DNA of 34,347 nucleotides. Origin: an uncultured archaeon A07HN63. Lineage in GTDB: Archaea > Halobacteriota > Halobacteria > Halobacteriales > Haloferacaceae. The position numbers and the translations under genes are program-made. Location of the stretch: assembly GCA_000496215.1 (NCBI GenBank), contig KI543214.1, positions 213,233-247,579 of the forward strand, in the 5' to 3' direction. This document shows, piece by piece, positions 20,561 through 29,207 of the stretch. The notes under the pieces were generated by a model. The model was not told the origin of the DNA. It worked only from the letters and a program-made list of their open reading frames with translations, and made no database searches. Every line of letters starts with the position of its first letter. Position 1 is the first letter of the stretch.

Positions 20561-21721
20561 TTAGCCGAGTACGCCTGCCGAGCGCATAAGATCGAGGGTT
20601 GCCTCCAGCTCCGACAGCTCCGAGAGCTCGATCTCCGGCGGGTTCAGCTCGTCGATGGTCGGCAGATCACCCGGCGGCGCGACATCGGGGATCATCGGGT
20701 AGGCAAAGCTGACCGTGGTGAAGAACTCCTGTGCCTCCGCCGACAGCAGATGTCGGACGAACGTGTTGACGAGGTCGCTTTTTTCGGTGCCCTCGATCTG
20801 AAGCGCGCCGGCGACGTTGACAAGTGCGCCCGCGTCGCCGCTGGTGAACGCCAGATCGAGCGGCGCGTCCGGACGGCTGTTCTTGACGCGAAGGGCGTAG
20901 TAGTGGTTGGCGAAGCCAGCGTCGAGCGTGCCGTCGGCGACCTCACTCGAAACCACGAACTCGTTGGGGTATTTTTGCGTCCCGGCGCTGCTCATCGACG
21001 AGAGCCACTCGCTGGTCGTCTCCTCGCCCTGCTGGAGCCGCATCGCCGTGATGAAGGATTTGAACGCGCCGTAGCTCGGGGCCCAGCCCATCGAACCCGG
21101 CAGCCCCTCGGTGTCGGGAATCTGCTGGACCTTGTTCGGCACCTCGTCCTCGCTGAGCGCGTTCGTGTTGTACGGAATGCTGCGAGCACGGCCGGCGACG
21201 CCGACCCACGCGCTGTCCGGCCCGGTAAAGTCCGAAGGCACCGGATCGATGGCGTCGGCCGACAGCGGCTCGTAGGCATCGTTGTTGGCGACGAACGCAA
21301 GCGAGCTCGCGTCGATAGACCAGAACAGGTCGGCCTGCGGGGCTCCAGCGTCAACCTCCTCGACGACCGTCTGTGCAAGCGAGGACGAGGAGGCACTGGT
21401 CGGGAAAACCTCGAAGTTCGGGTAGATCTCCTCGAGCTTTTCGACGAATCGGAAGTAGATCCCACCCTCGCCGCCGCCGATGTAGAGGTTCAGTTCACCC
21501 TCGAGGTTCGGGAGGTCCTCGATCGATGTTCCGCCCGGCGCGGGTCGCCCCTCGACGAGCGGTCCGGAGCCGCGAAACTCCCCGAGTTCGGGAAAGCTGA
21601 TCTCGTCTGTCGGGGCCGCAGTCTCGTCGGACTGTCCCGCACAGCCGGCGATACCGACCGCTGATCCGGCCGCAACTGTCTGCAACATGCGCCGTCGACT
21701 GAGCGGATTGGTTCGCTCCAT
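20561..21721 (-). CDS. Iron ABC transporter substrate-binding lipoprotein
   Basis: A 386-residue extracellular ferric-ion binding protein. Its N-terminus MERTNPLSRRRMLQTVAAG has a twin-arginine motif, followed by the lipobox IAGC, so it is a Tat-exported lipoprotein. The mature domain shows the Fbp-type fold: LNLYIGGGEGGIYFRFVEKL, ASSSSLAQTVVEE, DLFWSIDASSLAF, RSIPYNTNALSED and, near the C-terminus, TVSFAYPMIPDVAPP, with tyrosines likely contacting iron. It is the first gene of a two- or three-gene operon with the permease. A DtxR-type box (21727-21740) overlaps the expected transcription start 5 nt before the ATG, so the operon is probably repressed by iron. Manganese or thiamine-type ligands are less likely. 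Confidence 0.88.
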   Translation of the reverse strand: MERTNPLSRRRMLQTVAAGSAVGIAGCAGQSDETAAPTDEISFPELGEFRGSGPLVEGRPAPGGTSIEDLPNLEGELNLYIGGGEGGIYFRFVEKLEEIYPNFEVFPTSASSSSLAQTVVEEVDAGAPQADLFWSIDASSLAFVANNDAYEPLSADAIDPVPSDFTGPDSAWVGVAGRARSIPYNTNALSEDEVPNKVQQIPDTEGLPGSMGWAPSYGAFKSFITAMRLQQGEETTSEWLSSMSSAGTQKYPNEFVVSSEVADGTLDAGFANHYYALRVKNSRPDAPLDLAFTSGDAGALVNVAGALQIEGTEKSDLVNTFVRHLLSAEAQEFFTTVSFAYPMIPDVAPPGDLPTIDELNPPEIELSELSELEATLDLMRSAGVLG

Positions 21722-21726
21722 ACGGC

Positions 21727-21740
21727 TTAGGCTCGCCTAA
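21727..21740 (-). promoter_or_regulatory. DtxR/SirR-type iron box upstream of the iron ABC operon
   Basis: TTAGG-CTCG-CCTAA is a perfect inverted repeat (TTAGGC/GCCTAA) with the half-site spacing known for DtxR-family regulators. It sits between an AT-rich TATA stretch on the minus strand (tttgtattttta, about 21737-21750) and the ATG at 21721. Repression by an iron-loaded regulator is the straightforward reading. Confidence 0.7.
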
Positions 21741-21883
21741 AAATACAAAACCCTTGTGCTTTCTCGGTCGACAGGGGCCGCCGTTCGCCGGTGAGAGCCG
21801 GCGCCAGCCGCGGATACGAGCGGTTAATCGGTCCCGGGGTAATAAGAGAGACGCTTTTGCGCCCGGCGACCCCACGACCGGGT

Positions 21884-22974
21884 ATGGACCCACGCATCCG
21901 CGAGCATGCCACCACCATCGTCGACCACTCGATCGACCTGCAGGCCGGCGACCGTGTCGTCATCCAGCTCCCGCCGGAGGCCGAGGATCTCGCGGTCGCC
22001 CTCTACGAGATCTGTGGAGACCGCGGCGCGACGCCGATCTGGCTCACCCACTCCGACCGCGCCTCCCGTGCCTTCCTACGGGCGAGCGGCGAGGAGTACG
22101 AGACACCCGATCATCAGCTGGCCTGCTACGAGAACACTGATGCCTTCATTATCGCCCGGGGTGGCGCGAACGTCACCGAGACAAGCGACGTGCCGCCCGC
22201 GAACACGGCTGCCCACCGTCGAGCGTTCAAACCGGTACAGGAGGAACGGCTCTCGAAACGCTGGTGTCTCACGCAGTTTCCGACCAGCGGCCACGCCCAG
22301 CTTGCCGGCATGAGCACCGAGGCCTACGAGGACTTCGTCTGGGACGCTGTCGGCCTCGACTGGGACGCCCAGCGGGAGTTTCAGGCGGGGATGGCCGACA
22401 GACTCGACGCAGCCGAGGCGGTCCGCATTGTCGCTGGCGACGAGACCGATCTGACCCTCTCAGTTGCCGGCAACCACGCGCTCAACGACTATGGCGAGAA
22501 GAACCTGCCCGGCGGCGAGGTGTTCACCGCGCCGATTCCGGACAGCGTCGAGGGCGATGTCCACTTCGATCTGCCGCTGTATCGGCAGGGCCGCGAGATC
22601 GTGACGTGCGGCTCACCTTCGAGGACGGCGAGGTCGTCGCCCACAGCGCGGGCCAAAACGAGTCGCTACTGACCGAGATCCTCGACACCGACGATGGGGC
22701 GAGTCGGCTCGGCGAACTCGGGGTCGGGATGAACCGTGCGATCGACCAGTTCACCTACAACATGCTGTTCGACGAAAAGATGGGCGATACCGTCCATCTC
22801 GCGGTTGGCTCGGCCTATCCCGAGACGGTGGGCGACACCAATGAGACGAACGAGTCGGCCGAACACGTCGATATGATCGTCGATATGAGCGAGAACGCGC
22901 GGCTCGAACTCGACGGCGAGGTCGTTCAGCGCAACGGCACGTTCGTCTTCGAGGACGGGTTTGACGACGCCTGA
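21884..22974 (+). pseudogene. M29-family aminopeptidase, one frameshift
   Basis: Metallo-aminopeptidase of the AmpS/PepS (M29) family. The joined reading gives 363 residues, the normal family size. It begins MDPRIREHATTIVDHSIDLQ. N-terminal conserved parts are RVVIQLPPEAEDL and FIIARGGANVTETSD. The metal-site Glu is in YGEKNLPGGEVFTAPIPDS. C-terminal parts include TYNMLFDEKMGDTVHLAVG with its histidine. At about 22602 one base is missing: the first frame ends at 22672 with nonsense, while the second continues DVRLTFEDGEVVAHSAGQ to 22974. Inserting one base rejoins them as REIV-DVRLTF. A sequencing error is as likely as a real mutation. The start at 21884 is preferred over upstream codons, which are not conserved. 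Confidence 0.85.
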
Positions 22975-23000
22975 CCGGCGCAGATCGGTTCCGGCAGAAA

Positions 23001-24278
23001 TCAAACTGCCTCGGCGGCTCCCTGCGGTTGTATCTGGAGGAATGCCGCCGAGTTGTCCTCGCTGATCACGGTCAGCGTGAACGCACCGTTTGGTGTCAGT
23101 GTCCAGACCGACCCGGGATCGTCAGTCGTCCCGACCGGCTGGCTTTCCTGACCGTTCTGGCCGATCCGGACCGTGGCGTCCACCGGCTCTCCGGTGTCGG
23201 CGTTGATGACGGTAACACGGAGTGGACCGCCGACATAGCTCCGGTCGACGGTCACCCGAAGCCCGTCCTGTACCTTGGTCGTCCGCTGTGTCGCCACGAA
23301 CTGCTCGAGCGAGAGCCGCTTGTGTTCGACGAACGGCTGCTCTGTGGTCCCATCGATGAAGACCTCCAGTTGGCCGAGATCGATGCCCTGTATCGACACC
23401 ACCGATAGCGGGCCCGGGCCGGCAACACTCCAGGTGCCACCCCCACGCTGGGTCCAGAATTTCGGGTATAGATCGGCCGCGATCCCGGAGGCCTCCTCGG
23501 CCGAGATTCCCGTCTCGCCATCACCACGGTTGTCGGGCCGGTAGACCTCGCGGAGATAGGCGTCCTCGGTCTTCGCCGAGAGAACGATGTTCTCCTCGCT
23601 GGCCTGCACGAATATCTGTCCAGCAGGCCGCTCCGCACTGAAGACAGCGGCTGCGTGAGCTCTGACCGGGCCGTCGAGCATCCGGAGTTCGTACGAGAGC
23701 GTCGACAGTCGGTTTGACAGCGTCGAGTCGGTGTCAAGCGCGTCGGTTCGTTGCTGGAGGAGGCTCGCCCGGTCTCGAAGCCGATCGGCGGTCTGGCCGA
23801 TCAGTGCAAGCTCCTCGAGCAGCACCTTCGGCTCGCTGCGCCCTGCGGCGAAGCCCCGGATCGCCGCGGTATTGCGGTCCTTGAGCTCTCGAACGGCTGC
23901 TTCGGTTTCGGCGACTGCTGCCCGGAGGCGCGCGCGTCGCTGGGTGTCACTGGCGGCGGTGCTGAGTTGACGGTCGATGGCCCTCGTGGCGAGGGTATCG
24001 GTCGTGCCCGCTGTCTCGAACCCGACAGCAGGGCCGATGTCGACGTGGTGTCGGCGGTGTTCGGTGCGCTCGACGATCGAACGTGGGATCGCCAGCGTGC
24101 CGGATGGGGTACCGGCCGGTGTCGTCGTCGACTGCTCCGCTGTCGTTACCTGCAGCGGGGGTGTCACGCTCTCGGTGGCTGGCTGGCTGGCTCCGGCCTG
24201 TGGCGCGGGGACCACCGCACCAACGCCGACTGTCGCCGTCAGCAACAGCCCCACAAGGACGAGCGGGAGGGATTTCAT
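23001..24278 (-). CDS. Secreted haloarchaeal protein of unknown function (DUF7094/DUF7096-like)
   Basis: A 425-residue exported protein. It begins MKSLPLVLVGLLLTATVGVG, a Sec-type signal peptide, followed by a Ser/Thr-rich linker. A long helical, coiled-coil-like region (SDTQRRARLRAAVAETEAAVR; LALIGQTADRLRDRASLL) is followed by a beta-rich part. The C-terminal 80 residues (GGPLRVTVINADTGEPVDAT, GAFTLTVISEDNSAAF) look like an Ig-like or carboxypeptidase-regulatory type fold. I believe it belongs to haloarchaeal families described only by DUF numbers, but cannot confirm this. It is divergent from the membrane-anchored HTH gene, a pairing that suggests shared function at the cell surface. The start at 24278 gives the signal peptide directly. 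Confidence 0.75.
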   Translation of the reverse strand: MKSLPLVLVGLLLTATVGVGAVVPAPQAGASQPATESVTPPLQVTTAEQSTTTPAGTPSGTLAIPRSIVERTEHRRHHVDIGPAVGFETAGTTDTLATRAIDRQLSTAASDTQRRARLRAAVAETEAAVRELKDRNTAAIRGFAAGRSEPKVLLEELALIGQTADRLRDRASLLQQRTDALDTDSTLSNRLSTLSYELRMLDGPVRAHAAAVFSAERPAGQIFVQASEENIVLSAKTEDAYLREVYRPDNRGDGETGISAEEASGIAADLYPKFWTQRGGGTWSVAGPGPLSVVSIQGIDLGQLEVFIDGTTEQPFVEHKRLSLEQFVATQRTTKVQDGLRVTVDRSYVGGPLRVTVINADTGEPVDATVRIGQNGQESQPVGTTDDPGSVWTLTPNGAFTLTVISEDNSAAFLQIQPQGAAEAV

Positions 24279-24400
24279 CTGTCGGGAATCTCTGCCGGAT
24301 CGACAAAAATCCATCTACAAGCCACCGGACGCGGGGAGACCACTCGGCCGAGTTTTGTGTCATAGTAAGGGTTTTCCCCGACGACTGTGACCCCACAGGC

Positions 24401-25666
24401 ATGCGGTCTGTCGCTCTTTCAGCCGCTCTCCTCGTCCTCACAGTCGTTCTTGTGGCTCCAGCGGGGGCGACGGCCGGGATGGCCCAGCAGTCGTCGCCAC
24501 AGGACGTATCCGCGCTTGCGGGCGGCAGCCTCTCCGCTCCAACCACCACGATGGATGTCTATCTCCAGCCCGACCAGAGTGCCGACTGGGTCGTCAGCGT
24601 CGCCTACGAGCTCCCGAACGCGTCCCAGCAGGCCGGCTTCGACGCGGTTGCCGACGAGTTCGAGACCGGATCGGCGTCGGTTGGTCCCGAGGCCTCACTG
24701 TTTCGAAACGTCGCCAGCCTCGTTGGCGAGCAGACCGGTCGGGAGATGGCGATCACCAACGTCGACTACAGCGCGAGTCGGTCCGGGTCGACCGGAGAGC
24801 TGACACTCTCGTTTACCTGGACCGGGTTCCTCCGGTCGGTCACCACCAACGAAACACAGCGTCTCATCTTCAACGACGCGCTTCGCATCTCGGATAGCGA
24901 GACGTGGCTGGCGACGCTCAGGGCGAATCAGGTGCTGCGTATCCACACCCCGCGGGGGTACGCGATCACGTCCGCGAACGAGGGCTTTTCGAGTAACACG
25001 GTCGAGATAACCGGGCCGCGAACGTTCAGCGCCGAGGATCACATCAGAGTCATCTACGAGGAGTCCGTCTTCGGGGCCGGTGCCATCCGCTTTCTCGGGG
25101 TTGCGGTTATCATCGCGTCGCTGATCGTCGGTGGTGCGATTCTGCTGCGCCGAACTGACAGGGTAAATGTTCGTGAGACCGTCCTGCCGGGCACCCGAGA
25201 ATCACCAGCGACAGCCGATGATCCTCCCGATACTACACAACAGACAGCCACTCCGGACGGGCAGCCTGCCAAACCCGGCGACCAGCCGGGCGATGGTGGA
25301 CCCCAGTATCCGGACACGGCCGCCGAGGAGCCACCAGATCCGACGCTGCTGGCTGACGACGAGCGAGTCGAACGGCTGCTGGATCGCAACGACGGACGAA
25401 TGCGGCAGGCCGACATCGTCGACGAAACCGGCTGGTCGGACGCGAAGGTGTCGCAACTGCTGTCCACGATGGCCGACGACGACCAGATATCCAAGCTCCG
25501 GATCGGCCGGGAGAACCTGATTACGCTGCCGGATGTGGATGCCGTCGGGAACGACGATAACGGGGGCGACGATGGCGAAGGCGACGCAGATACAGGCGAC
25601 GCCGATACCGACGACACAGGCGCGGATAGAGAGGGTGACAACAGCACCGGAAGCGACAGCGGGTGA
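24401..25666 (+). CDS. Membrane-anchored HTH regulator with extracellular sensor domain (DUF7343/DUF7345-like)
   Basis: A 421-residue protein. A signal peptide or signal anchor MRSVALSAALLVLTVVLVAP is followed by an extracellular beta-rich domain (residues 30-220). One transmembrane helix (IRFLGVAVIIASLIVGGAIL) then leads to a low-complexity Pro/Asp linker. A cytosolic winged HTH (LLDRNDGRMRQADIVDETGW SDAKVSQLLSTMADDDQISK) is followed by a Gly/Asp tail. The layout lets an outside signal reach DNA with no kinase step. Haloarchaea have many such one-component membrane HTH proteins, mostly unstudied. The likely target is its own divergent promoter region (24279-24400), shared with the secreted protein. 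The start at 24401 is chosen because it begins the signal sequence. Confidence 0.8.
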   Translation: MRSVALSAALLVLTVVLVAPAGATAGMAQQSSPQDVSALAGGSLSAPTTTMDVYLQPDQSADWVVSVAYELPNASQQAGFDAVADEFETGSASVGPEASLFRNVASLVGEQTGREMAITNVDYSASRSGSTGELTLSFTWTGFLRSVTTNETQRLIFNDALRISDSETWLATLRANQVLRIHTPRGYAITSANEGFSSNTVEITGPRTFSAEDHIRVIYEESVFGAGAIRFLGVAVIIASLIVGGAILLRRTDRVNVRETVLPGTRESPATADDPPDTTQQTATPDGQPAKPGDQPGDGGPQYPDTAAEEPPDPTLLADDERVERLLDRNDGRMRQADIVDETGWSDAKVSQLLSTMADDDQISKLRIGRENLITLPDVDAVGNDDNGGDDGEGDADTGDADTDDTGADREGDNSTGSDSG

Positions 25667-25727
25667 TCGCTACCTGTCGGGTCGGGTTTCGTCACCTACT
25701 TTGCCGAACACAGATTATTCACCAGCA

Positions 25728-26570
25728 ATGGAGTATCTGGAGCGGCGGGTCGAGATGGTCGAGGACCGACTTGCGGCGGTCATCGACGACACCGATCCCG
25801 ACGCGCTCGCCGAGCAACTCGGGCACGTCGTCCTCGCGGGCGGCAAGCGGGTCCGGCCGGCGGTGACGATTCTCGCGTGTGAGGCTGTCGGCGGCGACCG
25901 CGAGCAGGCCGTCGGTTTCGCCGCCGGAATCGAGCTGGTCCACAACGCCTCGCTCGTGATCGACGACATCATCGACCGGTCGGATACTCGCCGCGGCACG
26001 CCGAGCGCGTGGGCCGAGTACGGGTACGGGCCGGCGATCGTCGCCAGCGACGGGCTGCTTGGCGAGGCGTTTGCCCTGTTTTCGGGCGACGAGCGCGCGA
26101 TGGAGCTCGTCGCCGAATCCATGATCGATCTCGGCGAGGGCGAGGCAACAGAACTCGAAGCGCGGCCGACGACGGAGTCGGAATACATGACGCTTGCCCG
26201 CCGGAAGACGGGTGCGCTGTTCCGGGCCTCGGCCGAACTCGGGGCGGTCGCCGGCGGTGCCGACGCCGAGACGGTGGCTGCCTTCGGCGAGTACGCCGAG
26301 CGGGTCGGCGTCGCCTTCCAGATTCGTGACGACGTGCTCGATGCGACCGCCAACGCCGACGACCTTGGCAAGCCTGCGGGACAGGACGAGGCGATGGATC
26401 GCCCCTCGCTGATTCAGGTGACAGATCTCACACCCGAAGAGGGTGACGCCCGCGCCCGCGAGCAGTCCGATCTCGCACTTGACGCACTCGACGCGGTCGA
26501 CCTCCCCGAGACGGACGCCGAGGCCTATCTCCGTGATCTCGCGGAGTTCGTCGTCGTCCGCGAGCGGTAG
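25728..26570 (+). CDS. Polyprenyl (geranylgeranyl-type) diphosphate synthase
   Basis: A 280-residue trans-isoprenyl diphosphate synthase that condenses isopentenyl units into longer chains for membrane lipids or quinones. Substrate-binding residues are in LAGGKRVRPAVTILACEA. The first aspartate-rich motif is DDIIDRSDTRRG and the second DDVLDATANADDLGK. It is shorter than the usual IdsA of about 350 residues. The motif pattern does not tell product chain length; the residues before the first motif (FAAGIELVHNASLVI) include no bulky aromatic close to it. The start at 25728 is preferred because the in-frame sequence upstream overlaps the neighbour's Asp-rich tail. It lies 61 nt after the HTH gene. 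Confidence 0.9.
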   Translation: MEYLERRVEMVEDRLAAVIDDTDPDALAEQLGHVVLAGGKRVRPAVTILACEAVGGDREQAVGFAAGIELVHNASLVIDDIIDRSDTRRGTPSAWAEYGYGPAIVASDGLLGEAFALFSGDERAMELVAESMIDLGEGEATELEARPTTESEYMTLARRKTGALFRASAELGAVAGGADAETVAAFGEYAERVGVAFQIRDDVLDATANADDLGKPAGQDEAMDRPSLIQVTDLTPEEGDARAREQSDLALDALDAVDLPETDAEAYLRDLAEFVVVRER

Positions 26571-26621
26571 CGAGACGGGAAGGGAAACGCTCTTTTGAGT
26601 ATCGCCCGGAGAGGGAGGTAT

Positions 26622-27953
26622 ATGAGTAACGGCGAGGACGGCGCGGACGACGCCGAAGAGCCGGCCACCGACGACGAGGATACCGGGACGGCCGACGCCA
26701 GCGACGAATCGACCGAGCTGGCCACGACCGAGGATTTCGACGAGCGGTGTGCGGCTGCCGCCGAGGCACTCGACGCGGCCGAGACAGAGGCCGATCTCGA
26801 CGATGTCGAGGCGACCCTCGACGCGATCGACGACGATCTCCCGCCGGTCCCGGAGGCCGACGAGGAGGACGAGGAAGACCCCGAGGACCCACACGCCGAG
26901 GCCCGCGACGAGCTGGCCACACTTCGTGACGATCTGGCCGACGCCCGCGGTCCCTACGCCAGTGACGTGATCGACGAGATAGAGAACGCAGGCGACGCGA
27001 TCGACGACGGCGACTGGACCGAACAGGGCGAAGACGAGGTCGTCGACGCCGTCACGGCGGCCACCGAGAGTGTATCGGCCGAACTCGATACTGATCTTGC
27101 AGCACCGACCACGCTCGGTGAGACAGGTGACACACTCGCCGCCGTGACCGACGCTGTCGCGGACGCCGATCTCGACGCCGATGCCGACAGCGAGCATATC
27201 GAGACGCTGGTCGACGCCGCCGAGACGCTGTCGGCGGACGTCGACGCCGCCGAGGAGTGGGCCGATCTCTCCGTCCGGGAGTCGCTTCGGGCGGAGGGCT
27301 ACTACGACGTGCTGGGCCACACCAAGGATTTCCCGATGGAGTGGGCCGCACTCAAGGAACACGAACAGCGGGGCAACACCGAGATGATCCTGCTCGCACT
27401 CGACAGCCTCGACTCGGATTTCATGGAGGAACACTGTCTCAACGCACTCGAACGGATGGGCCCGCGGGCAGCGACCGACGAGGCCATCGAGACGATGCTT
27501 GCCCGCGCCGAGAAACGCGATAAACCCGCGATCCGGATTCTCGGGAAGATGGGCGCGACTGAGGCCGTCGAGACGCTGATCGAGTACGTCGATGCCGACA
27601 GCGACGCGCCGCTCCAGAAGGTCACGTTCCGTGCGCTCGGCGAGATCGGTGACGAACGGGCCGTCCAGCCGCTGGCCGATCAGCTGCTGATGGACAACGA
27701 CACGGTTCGCCCGCAGGCTGCTCGCGCACTCGGGCTGATCGGCGATACCCGGGCGATCAAACCGCTGTCGGAGACGCTGAAGGCCGACGACGAGGCGGCG
27801 GTTCGCGCACAGGCGGCGTGGGCCCTCCGACAGATCGGCACGAAACGCGCCCTCGAAGCCGTCGTCGATCACGGCAGCGACGGGACGTTCATCGTCCAGA
27901 CGGAACTCGACAAGGCGCGTGACGCGCTCGATGCCGCGGTTCCGAACGCCTGA
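26622..27953 (+). CDS. HEAT-repeat protein
   Basis: A 443-residue soluble, highly acidic protein. The first 40 residues are Asp/Glu/Ala/Thr low complexity, followed by helical pairs (AAAEALDAAETEADLDDVEA; ARDELATLRDDLADARG). A conserved middle section is ESLRAEGYYDVLGHTKDFPM. From about residue 280 there are HEAT/PBS-lyase type repeats: ALRQIGTKRALEAVVDHGSD and QAARALGLIGDTRAIKPLSE show the canonical pattern. These repeats form protein-protein scaffolds; the partner is unknown. There is a good Shine-Dalgarno (GGGAGG) just before the ATG at 26622. It is co-directional with the polyprenyl synthase. Confidence 0.82.
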   Translation: MSNGEDGADDAEEPATDDEDTGTADASDESTELATTEDFDERCAAAAEALDAAETEADLDDVEATLDAIDDDLPPVPEADEEDEEDPEDPHAEARDELATLRDDLADARGPYASDVIDEIENAGDAIDDGDWTEQGEDEVVDAVTAATESVSAELDTDLAAPTTLGETGDTLAAVTDAVADADLDADADSEHIETLVDAAETLSADVDAAEEWADLSVRESLRAEGYYDVLGHTKDFPMEWAALKEHEQRGNTEMILLALDSLDSDFMEEHCLNALERMGPRAATDEAIETMLARAEKRDKPAIRILGKMGATEAVETLIEYVDADSDAPLQKVTFRALGEIGDERAVQPLADQLLMDNDTVRPQAARALGLIGDTRAIKPLSETLKADDEAAVRAQAAWALRQIGTKRALEAVVDHGSDGTFIVQTELDKARDALDAAVPNA

Positions 27954-28016
27954 CGACGACGCCGCTGTCGCTCGCAAGTCCAGGCACACATTCGACACAT
28001 CTCCTTCTGACCGCTA

Positions 28017-29093
28017 TCAGGTCGACACTCGGACGGTCGTCTCAGCGTCGCGCTCGGGCTGTGTTGCTGCCCCGTAGATCGCTTCGAGTTCGTCGACCGT
28101 CTGCTCGACAGAAAACCGTTCGACCGCGGACCGGGTATCGCGGTCGCCGTCGAGACACGCCCTGATTGCGCGGGCCATCGCGTCGATATCGCCGTACTCG
28201 AAACGAGCGCCGTTCTCCTCACCGATGGTCTCGTTGAACGGCTGGACGTCGGCCGCCGCGACAGGGGTGCCGCAGGCGCAGGCCTCCAGCGTCGACAGGC
28301 CGAGCGTGTCACAGGTCGACGCCGAGACGAACACGTCCAGCGAGGAGTAGAACGTCGGCAGCTTCTCGCGGTCCATGAAATCGTGAAACTCGACGTTCTC
28401 TGGGGCGTCTGCTTCGAGACCACTCCGGGCCGGCCCCTCGCCGACAAGGACGTATCGGTACGCCGGCGTTTCGGCGGCGACGCGAAGGATCTCGTCGATG
28501 TTCTTCTTCGTCGTCATGCGGCCGCTGTAGCCGACGGTTGGCCGCTCGTCGTCGAACAGTTGCTCGTCCTGTGGCTGAAACTGGTCCATTTCGATGCCGA
28601 CAGGGAGCTGGCGGGCTGTCACCTTCCGTCTGATCTTCGCCGTCGAGGCGGTTACACAGTCGAACGAGCGGAGGAACTGGTTCTCGTAGGTGACGTAGAG
28701 CCGCCCCACCGCATCGGCGAGCGTCTCGGAGCGGACCGCGCGGATGAGATACTCCTCGATCGGCGTGTGATGTGTGTAGACGGATTTGATACCGTGTTTG
28801 TTTGCGTACCGCCGGCCCATGAGCCCGGTCGACGCCGGGCCGTGACAGTGGACGACATCGAGGTCGGGCAGCGTCGAGAGCCGCCGGTAGAGCGGCAGTC
28901 GGTACTGGCGATAGAGTGGATTCGACAGCGACGGCACGGGAATCTCGGTGTCGTCCGGCTCGTAGCTGCTCTCGGGATAGACGATATAGACCGTGTGGCC
29001 ACGGGCTTCGAGGCGCTCGCGCCACGCCTTGATCGTGTAGACGACCCCGTCGATGCCGGGAAAGTAGCTGTCGGTGAAAAACCCGATATTCAT
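28017..29093 (-). CDS. Family 4 (GT-B) glycosyltransferase
   Basis: A 358-residue cytosolic or peripheral membrane glycosyltransferase. The N-terminal half starts MNIGFFTDSYFPGIDGVVYT, as in GT4 enzymes, and includes DVVHCHGPASTGLMGRRYA. The C-terminal half has GYSGRMTTKKNIDEILRVA, VLVGEGPARSG and the donor-site motif DTLGLSTLEACACGTPVAA, an E/D-x7-E type with Asp replacing the first Glu. It likely transfers a hexose from a nucleotide sugar to a lipid or glycan. It lies on the minus strand next to a second glycosyltransferase, a sulfatase-type protein and a flippase-like protein, suggesting shared work on surface glycoconjugates. The start at 29093 gives the family's natural opening. Intact. 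Confidence 0.9.
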   Translation of the reverse strand: MNIGFFTDSYFPGIDGVVYTIKAWRERLEARGHTVYIVYPESSYEPDDTEIPVPSLSNPLYRQYRLPLYRRLSTLPDLDVVHCHGPASTGLMGRRYANKHGIKSVYTHHTPIEEYLIRAVRSETLADAVGRLYVTYENQFLRSFDCVTASTAKIRRKVTARQLPVGIEMDQFQPQDEQLFDDERPTVGYSGRMTTKKNIDEILRVAAETPAYRYVLVGEGPARSGLEADAPENVEFHDFMDREKLPTFYSSLDVFVSASTCDTLGLSTLEACACGTPVAAADVQPFNETIGEENGARFEYGDIDAMARAIRACLDGDRDTRSAVERFSVEQTVDELEAIYGAATQPERDAETTVRVST

Positions 29094-29207
29094 TCGCGTT
29101 GGCCGATGCATTGTGGGCAGCCCGCTTCAATCTGCCGGCCGAATCGTTCGTTGTCGACCGTGAGGAATCGCTGTTTCAGTCGCCCAGTCGTCCGATATCG
29201 AGCGTAA

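Noticed and set aside
20522..21664. A 380-codon plus-strand frame opposite the iron lipoprotein
   Set aside because: Antisense shadow; the minus strand has a Tat lipobox and Fbp-type motifs.
25719..27998. A 759-codon open frame on the minus strand
   Set aside because: It runs antisense through the polyprenyl synthase and HEAT-repeat genes, whose protein motifs are clear. GC-rich codon bias keeps the opposite frame open; the translation is Val/Arg/Leu/Gly-rich with no known domain.
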